A stretch of 64,000 nt of DNA, taken from Gluconobacter frateurii. GTDB taxonomy: Bacteria; Pseudomonadota; Alphaproteobacteria; Acetobacterales; Acetobacteraceae. This document shows, piece after piece, positions 7,851-19,049 of this stretch. How positions within the stretch are numbered: position 1 is the first letter of the stretch; every line of letters starts with the position of its first letter. The notes under the pieces were generated by a model. It saw only the letters and a list, made by a program, of their open reading frames with translations. It ran no database searches and had not been told where the DNA came from. The position numbers were made by a program, and so were the translations under genes. Location of the stretch: positions 1-64,000 of the forward strand of contig NZ_BEWN01000003.1 of NCBI RefSeq assembly GCF_002723955.1, given 5' to 3'.

Positions 7851-9026
7851 ATGACGATGCCAGAAACACCCTCGACTGACACACCTTCGACCGACGCACC
7901 TGATGGCTTTGCCGCATTTGGACTGATCCCTCCTCTGCTGGCCACGCTGGAACAGGTGGGACACAAGCGGCCCAGCACGATTCAGGTTCAGGCCATCCCG
8001 CCTTTGCTGAAGGGGCGCGATGTTCTTGTGGCATCCCAAACGGGAAGCGGCAAAACGGCTGCTTTTGTTCTTCCCATGCTTCAGATCCTGTCCAAGGGTG
8101 AGAGTGCCCATGGCCCGCGTGCCCTGATTCTGGAGCCGACCCGTGAACTGGCCGCCCAGACAGCGTCGGTCTGCCGCCAGCTCGGCCGTCGCCTCTCCCT
8201 GAAGACACGTGTGATCTGTGGCGGAACATCACGTGAACAGCAGGTGCGTTCCATTATCGATGGTGTTGACATCGTTGTCGCGACGCATGGTCGTTTGCTG
8301 GATCTCGTCATGCAGGGTGATCTGGTTCTGGAATATCTGACCTACCTTGTTCTGGATGAGGCTGATCGTCTTCTGGATGAAGATTTTTCCGAGAGCATGA
8401 CGGCCCTGACGCCTTATTTCCCGGATGTTCCGCCCCAGACGGTCTTTTGTTCCGCCACCTTGCCGGAGCCGGTCATGGATCTGGCCAAGCGTGTGACGCG
8501 TGATCCTGTCCGGGTCGAGGTTGCTGCGGAGACTTTTACGCCCAAGAAGATCCGCCAGCGTGCGATGTTTGTGGAAAAAGAAGACAAGCCTGAGACTGTG
8601 GCTCGTATTCTGAAACGTTTTCCCGGTCGCAGCATGGTTTTCGCACGGACGAAGGTGAACGTGGATCTGATGGCGAAGGTTCTGCGCCGCCATGACATCA
8701 AGGCTGAAACCCTGCACGGTGACCGGACCCAGGGGGCACGTAACAAGGCGCTCGATCTGTTCCGTCAGGGACGCGTGCCGGTTCTGGTGACTACGGACAT
8801 TGCGTCCCGCGGACTGGATATTTCTGACGTAGATCTGGTGATCAACATGGATATGCCTGAGACTCCGGAGGCCTATGTTCACCGTATCGGGCGTACAGCG
8901 CGGGCTGGCAAAAAAGGCGCGGCTTTCTCATTGATCAATATCGACGAGCGCCTGTCTCTTCGGGATATCGAGAAACATATCGGCTATCGTATCCGGATTG
9001 CCACCGAAGACGCGCTTGATACCTAA
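7851..9026 (+). CDS. DEAD-box RNA helicase, RhlE-like
   Basis: ATP-dependent RNA helicase of 391 residues, likely acting in ribosome assembly or mRNA turnover. All core motifs are visible: a Q motif around residues 38-50, ASQTGSGKT (61-69), PTREL (96-100), DEAD (169-172), SAT (201-203), and in the second domain ARTK, TDIASRG and HRIGRTAR. The protein ends just after the core and has no basic C-terminal tail, making it a short form. I start at ATG 7851 (or 7857), because the longer frame to 7686 runs antisense through the ELM1-like gene. It overlaps the convergent glycosyltransferase by 4 bases. Confidence 0.93.
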   Translation: MTMPETPSTDTPSTDAPDGFAAFGLIPPLLATLEQVGHKRPSTIQVQAIPPLLKGRDVLVASQTGSGKTAAFVLPMLQILSKGESAHGPRALILEPTRELAAQTASVCRQLGRRLSLKTRVICGGTSREQQVRSIIDGVDIVVATHGRLLDLVMQGDLVLEYLTYLVLDEADRLLDEDFSESMTALTPYFPDVPPQTVFCSATLPEPVMDLAKRVTRDPVRVEVAAETFTPKKIRQRAMFVEKEDKPETVARILKRFPGRSMVFARTKVNVDLMAKVLRRHDIKAETLHGDRTQGARNKALDLFRQGRVPVLVTTDIASRGLDISDVDLVINMDMPETPEAYVHRIGRTARAGKKGAAFSLINIDERLSLRDIEKHIGYRIRIATEDALDT

Positions 9027-10090
9027 CGGCCTGCTGCGCTCAGAATTTTCTGTCCCAGTTCCTGCCACGCCCTGGCGCTATCTGGAACTGGGGCAATCGG
9101 CGGAGGAGCCTCCAGAAGCTGCGTGATGGCTACTGCTATGGACGCAGCATCCGGCTCGCAGAGTACGGCCTGAGGGTTGTCAGAGAATTGTTCAGCCAAC
9201 CCGCCGACATTGGTGGCTACCACATAACGTCCCCCTGCTGCGGCCATTGCGCCCACGCCGCTCTGTGATGCTTCCCGGTAAGGGAGAAGCAGCACATCTG
9301 CCCATGCAATCAGCCGTGAGAGTTCGTCCTCTGGCACCCATCTGTTTTCGACGGTTACATCCCTTATTCCGGAAAGCTGGGTAAGTTCAGGACTTTTCGG
9401 TCCTTTCCCTATCACTCTGCAATCTACGGCAGTTTCCAGTTGCGGAAGAGCTTCGGCTAGTAGGTCTAGGCCCTTGTAGGGAAGCAGCCGACCAAACATC
9501 AGTAGTCTTGGCTTTCCTCCGTGGCTGAAAGGTGGAGGAGCTTCTGTTCCAACGAACGGTGGGTGCGAAAGGGAAAGAACTGGTTTCCCACGGCAAATCG
9601 CATCACCTGACAACACACTGGCGACGTGCTGGCTGAACGTCACCAGAAGGGACGACTGGGTGATGAGTGCTTTTTGCAAGAGCATCTGAAAGGGATAGCC
9701 GTCGCCCGGATGTGCCCGTGCATCATGAACAATCGTCACGACTTTGACGCCGGCTCTTCGCAGGGCATGAGCCATGAGGACATCGAGCGGAGCTGGCATC
9801 GCGCAGATGGCGATGTCCGGCTTGTTACGGAGCATCATCAGGAACAGCTTCGTGATGATCAGCGGTGCTTGTAGAAACCTGCCAAACAGCCCTAGGGCCG
9901 ATCTGTAGGTCTTGAACACCAGAGCATCTTGCGGAGCGTGGTGGCTGTGAAGAATTTCAGCCTCGTCCGAGAGCGACAGCCGTACGGAGATGTCCGGTAA
10001 GGATGCCAGTCCATTAGCCAGATCAACCGCAATGCGCGGTCCCGCCCCTCTTTTCCCCCATTGCCAGACGAAGACACTCTTTACCGCCAC
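9023..10090 (-). CDS. Glycosyltransferase family 4 protein
   Basis: A 355-residue GT-B fold sugar transferase, probably acting at the inner membrane face on a polysaccharide or glycolipid. The C-terminal domain shows LLMFGRLLPYKGLDLL, the block VIGKGPKSPEL, and the nucleotide-sugar loop EASQSGVGAMAAAG with a downstream Glu in VGGLAEQ. The start is GTG 10090 with AGGAG seven bases before it. It overlaps the preceding glycosyltransferase by 10 bases, so the two are co-translated. Donor and acceptor cannot be read from sequence. Confidence 0.87.
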   Translation of the reverse strand: MAVKSVFVWQWGKRGAGPRIAVDLANGLASLPDISVRLSLSDEAEILHSHHAPQDALVFKTYRSALGLFGRFLQAPLIITKLFLMMLRNKPDIAICAMPAPLDVLMAHALRRAGVKVVTIVHDARAHPGDGYPFQMLLQKALITQSSLLVTFSQHVASVLSGDAICRGKPVLSLSHPPFVGTEAPPPFSHGGKPRLLMFGRLLPYKGLDLLAEALPQLETAVDCRVIGKGPKSPELTQLSGIRDVTVENRWVPEDELSRLIAWADVLLLPYREASQSGVGAMAAAGGRYVVATNVGGLAEQFSDNPQAVLCEPDAASIAVAITQLLEAPPPIAPVPDSARAWQELGQKILSAAGR

Positions 10091-11286
10091 GCTTTAACTC
10101 CTGCCGCGTGGATGGCGTTCAAAAGGCTTGTCCCGTCAAGACGTTCCGCAATGCGTTCTTGAGCGGATTTACCTAAACGGTTTCGAAGATCAGGATTGTC
10201 CGCTGCCAGACTAAGCGCCTGCACGGCCGAGTGCCTGTCCGGAAGTGCCCAGCATGTTTGGGGCATGTCCAGCACGCCCCGCGGATCATGAGCTGGCACG
10301 AGGCTATAAGCAACAGGGAGGCCACAGGTAGCATCCATGAATTCTGCTGTGGCAGACCAGTCGGTCGCGATCACACATCGACCCAGAGCCATCGCCTCGG
10401 CCACAACAAGGCCGAAGCCTTCACTGCGATGCAGAGACAGCACAATGTCGCAGCAGCCCATCAAGGCAAGTCGGTCGGCACTACTGTAGTGGTGCGTATC
10501 TATGCGGATGTTGATGGAATTTCCAACGGCTTCCCGGATAGCAGCCATATCTTCAGGATAATTGTCGATATGGCCGATCTTTAGAATCAGCATTCGGTCC
10601 TGACGGTCACCGAATGCTTCGCGAAACGCCAGAATTGTATCGATCGGGTTCTTGCGCACCATGCTTGATGCAAGATTGAAAGAAACCAGAATAACGACGG
10701 CGTTTTCTGGGAGCCCGAAGGATGCCCGGTCGCGCCCGGAGGGTACCTGATCTGCCACTCCAACCGGGTGTTCCACCACCCGCACAGGCCGCCCCAAGGG
10801 GATTAGGGCATCAGCGGTAAAACGTGAGGGAGCCCAGATTTCATGAACGTGCCGTCTGGCGTGTTTCCAGGTGTCTGGAACGACTGGGAGTTCCCACGCC
10901 CAGTAGCCGATGATTTTTCGTCCCGTTCGAAGCGTACGTGGCATTCTAAGCAACGTAGCAGGGAGCATCGGTGCGTTGACATGAACGATCAGCGGCGCCC
11001 CCGGGCCGACAGCGTCACCGTCCAGGCGGCACGTATCAATATCCCATGTGGCACACAGAATGCCGAGCTTGCGAAGAGCCGACACCATAAGACGTGCGCC
11101 TTCGCCGAGACCAGAGCCCCGGCTGAGCTCGCCTGCGATAATGACGCCGCAGGCATGCCGCGGGTAACTGGCTCTGACGCCGGGCGTTACGCCTGCTGTA
11201 GCCCATGCAAAGAAACGCCGTCTCTGTTGCTGGGGAAGTTTTCGCCACAACCTGTGAAAAACAGATAGGCCCGCACTGCGACTCAC
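10081..11286 (-). CDS. Glycosyltransferase (GT4-like)
   Basis: A 401-residue predicted glycosyltransferase. The C-terminal half has LVSFNLASSMVRKNP, DIVLSLHRSEGFGLVVAEAM (the EX7E retaining GT4 signature) and CVIATDWSATAEF. The N-terminal half contains a glycine-rich GELSRGSGLGEGARL acceptor-side loop. The start is GTG 11286 with GAAGGA about seven bases upstream. It is first in a two-gene unit with the glycosyltransferase ending at 9023 and is divergent from argE. The pairing of two GT-B enzymes suggests successive sugar additions in a surface glycan, which is inference. Confidence 0.85.
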   Translation of the reverse strand: MSRSAGLSVFHRLWRKLPQQQRRRFFAWATAGVTPGVRASYPRHACGVIIAGELSRGSGLGEGARLMVSALRKLGILCATWDIDTCRLDGDAVGPGAPLIVHVNAPMLPATLLRMPRTLRTGRKIIGYWAWELPVVPDTWKHARRHVHEIWAPSRFTADALIPLGRPVRVVEHPVGVADQVPSGRDRASFGLPENAVVILVSFNLASSMVRKNPIDTILAFREAFGDRQDRMLILKIGHIDNYPEDMAAIREAVGNSINIRIDTHHYSSADRLALMGCCDIVLSLHRSEGFGLVVAEAMALGRCVIATDWSATAEFMDATCGLPVAYSLVPAHDPRGVLDMPQTCWALPDRHSAVQALSLAADNPDLRNRLGKSAQERIAERLDGTSLLNAIHAAGVKAWR

Positions 11287-11303
11287 AGAAATTCCTTCAA
11301 GGC

Positions 11304-11365
11304 GTCTCTCGAGAGAGACGAAAACTGTTAGAAACTAAAACCACAGTTTTCGTGTCTCATTTTTT
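11304..11365 (+). promoter_or_regulatory. Attenuator-like leader upstream of argE
   Basis: Two hairpins share one arm. First, a perfect 16-base palindrome occupies 11304-11319. Second, GAGACGAAAACTGT (11315-11328) pairs with ACAGTTTTC (11343-11351) and GTCTC (11354-11358), with a 2-base bulge, and runs straight into ATTTTTT (11359-11365), like an intrinsic terminator on the plus strand. Because GAGAC 11315-11319 takes part in both, only one can form at a time, which is the layout of an attenuator or riboswitch expression platform. No gene precedes it on this strand, so it would act in the leader of argE or end a short RNA. Confidence 0.55.
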
Positions 11366-11454
11366 ACAACGTGTTTCGGGCGTACACATCGTCACTCCAT
11401 CACTGTTTAAAGTCTCTATGGTGGGGAGCAAGGAACGTGCTTACAGTACAATTT

Positions 11455-12630
11455 ATGACGGATCAGCGCCCCATTTCCCTCAATGCAGAAACGATTCTTT
11501 CGGTATTGATATCGTTTGATACAACGAGCAGCCGATCCAACCTGCCGATCATTGAATGGATTGAATCCTACCTCGCCTCACATGAGGTCTCGTTCGTCCG
11601 TTATCCAGGTGGAGACGACGGGAAATGGAATCTGCATGCTATTATCGGCCCTCAGAGTGCCGGTGGCATAGCGTTCTCCGGGCATGTGGACTGCGTGCCT
11701 GTCGATGGGCAGGACTGGTCATCTGATCCATTTGTTATGCGTGAGGAAAATGGCCTTCTTTATGGGCGCGGTGCAGCGGATATGAAGGGGTACGTGGCCT
11801 GTATGCTGGCCGCTATTCCTGATCTCAAGGCGATGGAACTTCCCAAGCCGGTTCATCTTCTCTTCACGTGTGATGAAGAAATTACCTGCGATGGTGCGCG
11901 GTATCTGATTGCGGATATCCGCCGTGCTGACCGTCTACCGGAGCTTTGTGTGGTGGGAGAACCGACCATGATGAGCCCCGTGATTGCGCATAAGGGGCGT
12001 TTCGCTGTTCGAGTGCAACTAACGGGGAAGCCCGGTCACTCCTCTCTTCCGGAAGGTGGTCGAAACGCTCTGCATGCCATGGGGCGTGCCATTGCGTTGT
12101 GCGCTGATGAAGCGGACCGGTTTGCTCTTGAAGGGCGCCGGGTTGATGGATTCACGCCCCCTTACACCACCATGCAGGTCGGGCTGGCCTCAGGGGGCAG
12201 TATTCTCAATATCATTCCCGAGCAAGCGCAGTTCGACGTGGAATGGCGGAACGTGCCGGGAGATGAAGGCGCTGAAGAGTTTGAGAAACTAAAGGAAGCT
12301 CTTGCGCCTCTGGACGCGGATCTCAGGAAGGACAACCCCGATGGCGGGATCAGTTATCTCCAACTGGTAGACCTTCCGCCCCTCGCGTTGCCTGTGAATC
12401 ATCCACTGACAGATATGACCTGTCAGATCACTGGCCGAAACACGACTGGCATGGTTTCATACGGAACCGAGGCGGGCATCTATCAACGGGGCGGTATGGA
12501 CAGCATCGTCTGTGGGCCGGGCGACATCGCGCAGGCCCATCGCCCGGATGAATTTGTCGCCAGAGAGCAGTTGGAGCGCTGTGAAAAGGCGCTTCGGGAC
12601 TTTGCACGGAGGGTGAGCGGGACGGCATGA
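11455..12630 (+). CDS. argE: Acetylornithine deacetylase (M20 family)
   Basis: Metal-dependent hydrolase predicted to remove acetate from N-acetylornithine in arginine synthesis. This 391-residue M20 peptidase-family protein shows the metal motifs FSGHVDCVPVDG (His, Asp), GRGAADMKG (bridging Asp) and TCDEEITC (catalytic Glu-Glu), with a dimerisation domain in the middle and a final metal His in the stretch AQAHRPDE. I start at ATG 11455; an in-frame GTG at 11437 has GGGAG eight bases upstream and is an alternative. Its stop overlaps the next start (ATGA). A hairpin leader lies 90 bases upstream. Related M20 enzymes (dapE, succinyl-diaminopimelate type) cannot be fully excluded. Confidence 0.82.
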   Translation: MTDQRPISLNAETILSVLISFDTTSSRSNLPIIEWIESYLASHEVSFVRYPGGDDGKWNLHAIIGPQSAGGIAFSGHVDCVPVDGQDWSSDPFVMREENGLLYGRGAADMKGYVACMLAAIPDLKAMELPKPVHLLFTCDEEITCDGARYLIADIRRADRLPELCVVGEPTMMSPVIAHKGRFAVRVQLTGKPGHSSLPEGGRNALHAMGRAIALCADEADRFALEGRRVDGFTPPYTTMQVGLASGGSILNIIPEQAQFDVEWRNVPGDEGAEEFEKLKEALAPLDADLRKDNPDGGISYLQLVDLPPLALPVNHPLTDMTCQITGRNTTGMVSYGTEAGIYQRGGMDSIVCGPGDIAQAHRPDEFVAREQLERCEKALRDFARRVSGTA

Positions 12631-13676
12631 GTTGTAAGGCTGGTCAGAGACATCATCCGATCAGGATTCGTCAGCCTCGCCTGACGGAAGACCTGCCCGG
12701 ATGTGGTCGTCCGGCTTATCCTTTGGATGTGTGCCTGGACCCTCCCGATCTTGCCGCCTGGCGTAATCCCGCGTCAGGCATTCCCGGCGTCCAGATTTTT
12801 GATTCCGGCCTGAGGGGGCCGGACCTTGTCATTGTCGGCATGGTGCATGGCAACGAGTATGCAGGCGGCCATGCTCTCGAAATCCTCCGTCGAAGCAATC
12901 CCGTCCCACTCACCGGACGGTTGACCCTGCTTCTTGCAAATCTGGAAGCTTTCGATCGCTTCGATCAGGCAGCCCCGATGAACTCACGCTATCTGACCGA
13001 GGATCTGAACCGCCTGTGGCACCCATCGCGGTTGCAGAGTGACGAGCATTCCAGGGAACTGGATCGGGCTCGGGAAATCCTTCCCTTTATCGAGCGTGCG
13101 GACCTGCTGCTGGACCTTCATTCCACGCTCTGGCCGTCCGATCCTGTCTTTATCGTTCCACCACGTCGACGCTCCAGCGATTTTGCCTGCATTCTGGCCT
13201 CCGAAGAGCATCCGGCCGCACTGGTTCTGACGGATCTCGGGCATCACGGTGGTTCGCGCTTGATTGAACATCCACGGTTTATGGCGATTGGTGGAACTGG
13301 CCGCGCCTGTCTTCTGGAAGCCGGTCTGCACTGGCAGCCAGAAACCGTGGATATGATGGTGAAGATTTCCGAGCATTTCCTGAAAGACGCGATGCGGATT
13401 CATTTTCAGGGGCGCGGAACGGACACAAAGCAGCCGGCGGAAATGGCTGTCGTGACGGATAACGTCATGGCTCGGAGTGGGGATTTCAGATTTGTGGAGC
13501 CATGGGTTGGCAATACTTGCATCCCGAATGCGGGAACCGTTATTGCCCGGGATGGCCATGACCTGATCTGCACACCTTATGACAAGTGTTTGCTGATCGT
13601 CCCGAATTTGCGCCCCAGACAGGGGCAGCTTGCGGTGCGTCTGGCCAGACGCACCGCAGTCCACCTCAACTCTTAG
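12627..13676 (+). CDS. Succinylglutamate desuccinylase/aspartoacylase family protein
   Basis: Zinc-dependent deacylase of the AstE/AspA (M14-like) family, 349 residues. Zinc ligands are visible in VHGNEYAGG (His and Glu) and in [12 protein letters not shown] (His), with an Arg-containing [12 protein letters not shown] block between them. The C-terminus forms the family's extra beta domain. The substrate is uncertain: an N-acyl amino acid is likely. It is translationally coupled to argE by an ATGA overlap, so both act in one N-acyl amino-acid deacylation step or pathway (inference). There is no complete AST pathway nearby. It overlaps glyA by 4 bases tail to tail. Confidence 0.8.
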   Translation: MSCKAGQRHHPIRIRQPRLTEDLPGCGRPAYPLDVCLDPPDLAAWRNPASGIPGVQIFDSGLRGPDLVIVGMVHGNEYAGGHALEILRRSNPVPLTGRLTLLLANLEAFDRFDQAAPMNSRYLTEDLNRLWHPSRLQSDEHSRELDRAREILPFIERADLLLDLHSTLWPSDPVFIVPPRRRSSDFACILASEEHPAALVLTDLGHHGGSRLIEHPRFMAIGGTGRACLLEAGLHWQPETVDMMVKISEHFLKDAMRIHFQGRGTDTKQPAEMAVVTDNVMARSGDFRFVEPWVGNTCIPNAGTVIARDGHDLICTPYDKCLLIVPNLRPRQGQLAVRLARRTAVHLNS

Positions 13677-14977
13677 GCGGAAGCGCGATCATAGATCGGG
13701 AAGCGACGGCAGAGTGCCTTCACCTCTTCATGGACACGGTTGGTCGTGTCATTGACGTCGCCCTCTTCCAGAGCTGCCGTCAGAACTTCGTCCATCATGC
13801 GGGCAATGGTGCGGAACTCGTCTTCGCCGAACCCACGCGCCGTTGCAGCTGGGCTGCCCAGACGAATGCCAGACGTGACGAACGGCTTTTCCGGATCGAA
13901 CGGAATGGCGTTCTTGTTAGCCGTGATGCCAGCGCGCTCCAGAATTTCTTCCGCAAGTTTGCCCGTCACTTTCTTGGGGCGAAGATCAACCAGCACCAGA
14001 TGGCTGTCCGTGCCACCCGTCACGATGTCGAAGCCACGTAGCTGAAGTTCGTCAGCCAGTGCCTTCGCATTGGCCACCACACGCTTCTGGTAATCGCGGA
14101 AGTCGTCCTTCAGGGCCTCACCGAAGGCAACGGCCTTGCCAGCGATGACATGCATTAGCGGACCGCCCTGTAGACCCGGGAACACGGCGGAATTAACCTT
14201 CTTGGCGAGCTCGGCGCTGTTCGTCAGGATGATGCCGCCGCGTGGACCCCGTAGCGTCTTGTGGGTCGTCGACGTCACGATGTCAGCGTACGGAAGCGGG
14301 CTTGGATACAGGCCAGCTGCGACCAGACCGGCAAAATGCGCCATGTCCACCATCAGATAAGCGCCAACTTCGTCAGCAATCTTCCGGAAGCGCGGGAAGT
14401 CGATCACGCGCGGATAGGCGGAGCTGCCTGCGACGATAATCTTCGGCTTGTGCTCACGAGCCAGCTCTTCCATCTGATCGTAATCGATCAGGCCGTCCTG
14501 CGCGCGCACACCATACTGAACGGCGTTGAACCATTTGCCGGAATAGTTCGGAGCTGCGCCGTGGGTCAGATGTCCGCCAGCCGCGAGGCTCAGACCCAGA
14601 ATGGTGTCGCCCGGCTTTGCCATCGCCATGAAGGCGGCCTGATTGGCATTGGCGCCGGAATGCGGCTGCACGTTTGCAAATTCTGCGCCAAACAGCTTCT
14701 TAAGGCGTTCGATGGCGAGGGTTTCAACGCGGTCCACGTCAACGCAGCCACCATAGTAGCGCTTGCCCGGAAGGCCTTCAGCGTACTTGTTGGTCAGAAC
14801 AGAGCCCTGCGCTTCCATCACGGCAAAAGATGCCATGTTCTCGGACGCGATCAGCTCGATACCATCCTGCTGACGGGTCAGTTCGTCATTCAGGATTGCG
14901 GCAACTTCGGCATCAGCCTCTTTCAGAGGCGCGTGGAAAAAAGGATTCAGCGTGGACTGGCTGGCGTGTTCCGACAT
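13673..14977 (-). CDS. glyA: Serine hydroxymethyltransferase
   Basis: Cytosolic PLP enzyme interconverting serine and glycine and loading one-carbon units on tetrahydrofolate, which feed purine and methionine synthesis. The 434-residue length is standard. PLP lysine is K240 in [11 protein letters not shown]; the aspartate and His of the cofactor site are in [10 protein letters not shown] (about 209-218), and [10 protein letters not shown] opens the catalytic region. The start at 14977 gives the usual N-terminus; the frame extends to 15013. It is convergent with the deacylase gene (4-base overlap) and divergent from the permease, with 92 bases between them. Confidence 0.97.
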   Translation of the reverse strand: MSEHASQSTLNPFFHAPLKEADAEVAAILNDELTRQQDGIELIASENMASFAVMEAQGSVLTNKYAEGLPGKRYYGGCVDVDRVETLAIERLKKLFGAEFANVQPHSGANANQAAFMAMAKPGDTILGLSLAAGGHLTHGAAPNYSGKWFNAVQYGVRAQDGLIDYDQMEELAREHKPKIIVAGSSAYPRVIDFPRFRKIADEVGAYLMVDMAHFAGLVAAGLYPSPLPYADIVTSTTHKTLRGPRGGIILTNSAELAKKVNSAVFPGLQGGPLMHVIAGKAVAFGEALKDDFRDYQKRVVANAKALADELQLRGFDIVTGGTDSHLVLVDLRPKKVTGKLAEEILERAGITANKNAIPFDPEKPFVTSGIRLGSPAATARGFGEDEFRTIARMMDEVLTAALEEGDVNDTTNRVHEEVKALCRRFPIYDRASA

Positions 14978-15069
14978 CGTGGTCCATTCTCCAGGGTGAG
15001 TTCGCCCCGTCACTACCGCAGAATGCGCGCGTCGGCAAAAACAATCCGTGTTTCCAACGAGGATCTTTC

Positions 15070-17895
<2,826 letters not shown>

Positions 17896-17898
17896 AGA

Positions 17899-18198
17899 TC
17901 AGGTGCGGCGGCTGCGTGTATGACGATGAGCTGCCGTCGCAACAGATGCGTGCGGACGGTAAGCCACGTTACGGATCACGGCGCGATGTCCGCTCCACGC
18001 CATGGAATGGCTTGCAGAATGACGAGCGAAATGAACAACAGGGCGATGATAGACTGGTGCGGCAGTCAGAGCGTCGAATGTGAGCTTGCTGGCTTCGAAA
18101 TCAGTAATCGCTGCACGGGCATGAGCTTTTCCGGCTCCCATGCAAAGACCAATTCCCATAATGCCGAGAGCAATTCGGCCAGCCCACTGTCGCGCCAT
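17899..18198 (-). CDS. Small secreted basic protein, unknown function
   Basis: A 99-codon frame with a plausible signal peptide: MARQWAGRI, a hydrophobic core (ALGIMGIGLCMGAG) and a cleavage site after AHA around residue 27. The mature part of about 70 residues is basic and rich in His, Arg and Ala, with no domain I know. It is convergent with the YraN-family gene, 3 bases apart. A GGGAT stretch upstream is only a weak ribosome site. It could be a chance frame, but the signal peptide and position favour a real gene. Confidence 0.5.
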   Translation of the reverse strand: MARQWAGRIALGIMGIGLCMGAGKAHARAAITDFEASKLTFDALTAAPVYHRPVVHFARHSASHSMAWSGHRAVIRNVAYRPHASVATAAHRHTRSRRT

Positions 18199-18355
18199 TG
18201 ACGTGATCCCATCCCTGTTCTGATAGGTTTACCGTATGACGTAAACGCAGAGTTCGACAACCCCGTTCGGGTAAGTTTTAGAAAAAATCAAGGTCTTGCC
18301 ATTTTTGGGCGGAACATGGCTGAATTGTGGCGACCGCAGAGCTTGCAAAAGGTTG

Positions 18356-18383
18356 AATTCCGGCCATTTTACAGGCCGGAATT
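18356..18383 (-). terminator. Hairpin terminator after grxD
   Basis: A perfect 10-base inverted repeat (18356-18365 with 18374-18383, 8-base loop) begins 7 bases after the grxD stop. On the minus strand it is followed by a short TTTT, so it is a moderate intrinsic terminator. The remaining gap, 18202-18355, shows nothing else I can name. Confidence 0.65.
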
Positions 18384-18389
18384 AACAAA

Positions 18390-18725
18390 TCAGGCATTCG
18401 CCGTAGCGATTCCCTTTTCCGTCAGCAGCGTTTCAAGTTCGCCGCTCTGGTACATATCCGTGACGATATCGCAGCCGCCAACAAACTCACCCTTGACGTA
18501 GAGCTGCGGAACGGTTGGCCACTGGGAGAAATCCTTGATGCCCTGACGGAGTTCAGCACTCTCAAGAATGTTGCAGGTCTCGAACGGAACACCAAGATGG
18601 GTCAGAATCTGCACAACACGCGCAGAGAAGCCGCATTGTGGGAAGAGCTTGTCACCCTTCATGAACAGCATGACCGGGTTTGCGTCGATCAGGTTCTGGA
18701 TGTGCTGGAACACGGTCTCGGACAT
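18390..18725 (-). CDS. grxD: Monothiol glutaredoxin, Grx4 family
   Basis: Iron-sulfur cluster carrier protein of 111 residues. The monothiol signature CGFS is at 31-34, with the glutathione-binding WPTVPQLYVKGEFVGGCDI block downstream, including the conserved GG-x-D. The start at 18725 has AGAGGA about eight bases upstream. In this family CGFS glutaredoxins bind a shared [2Fe-2S] cluster with BolA-type partners, and the bolA gene lies directly upstream here, 90 bases away on the same strand. Confidence 0.95.
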   Translation of the reverse strand: MSETVFQHIQNLIDANPVMLFMKGDKLFPQCGFSARVVQILTHLGVPFETCNILESAELRQGIKDFSQWPTVPQLYVKGEFVGGCDIVTDMYQSGELETLLTEKGIATANA

Positions 18726-18815
18726 TGGGTTTTTCCTCTTATGGGCAGAAGAGAGAGGTTGTACCTCTCTCCCACTGTCGGCAGTCACTTCAGAAGGGAA
18801 TGATCCCCCTGGAGT

Positions 18816-19046
18816 TCAAGGGGTCAGGGTTTTGAGAGCCATCGCGTGGAGCTCTGTGCCCATTCGATTTCCGAATGCATCATAAACCAGTTTGTGCTGG
18901 CGTACACGGGAAAGCCCCTGAAAGGCTTCACTGACGACCGTGCAGGCGTAATGATCGCCGTCTCCGGCAAGATCCTGGATCGTAATCTCGGCATCCGGGA
19001 TCGCTGCAAGAATCGTACGTTCGATTTCAGCGGCACTCATCGGCAT
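18816..19046 (-). CDS. BolA/IbaG family protein
   Basis: A 76-residue BolA-type protein. The family core is seen in IPDAEITIQDLAGDGDHYACTV and in the strongly conserved GLSRVRQHKLVYDAFG, whose His is a cluster ligand in BolA-glutaredoxin complexes. It starts 3 bases after the purL stop with a GGAGG site inside the end of purL, so it is coupled to the purine operon. With grxD it probably forms the [2Fe-2S] sensor or delivery complex. MPMSAA or MSAA could be the true N-terminus. Confidence 0.92.
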   Translation of the reverse strand: MPMSAAEIERTILAAIPDAEITIQDLAGDGDHYACTVVSEAFQGLSRVRQHKLVYDAFGNRMGTELHAMALKTLTP

Positions 19047-19049
19047 AAC

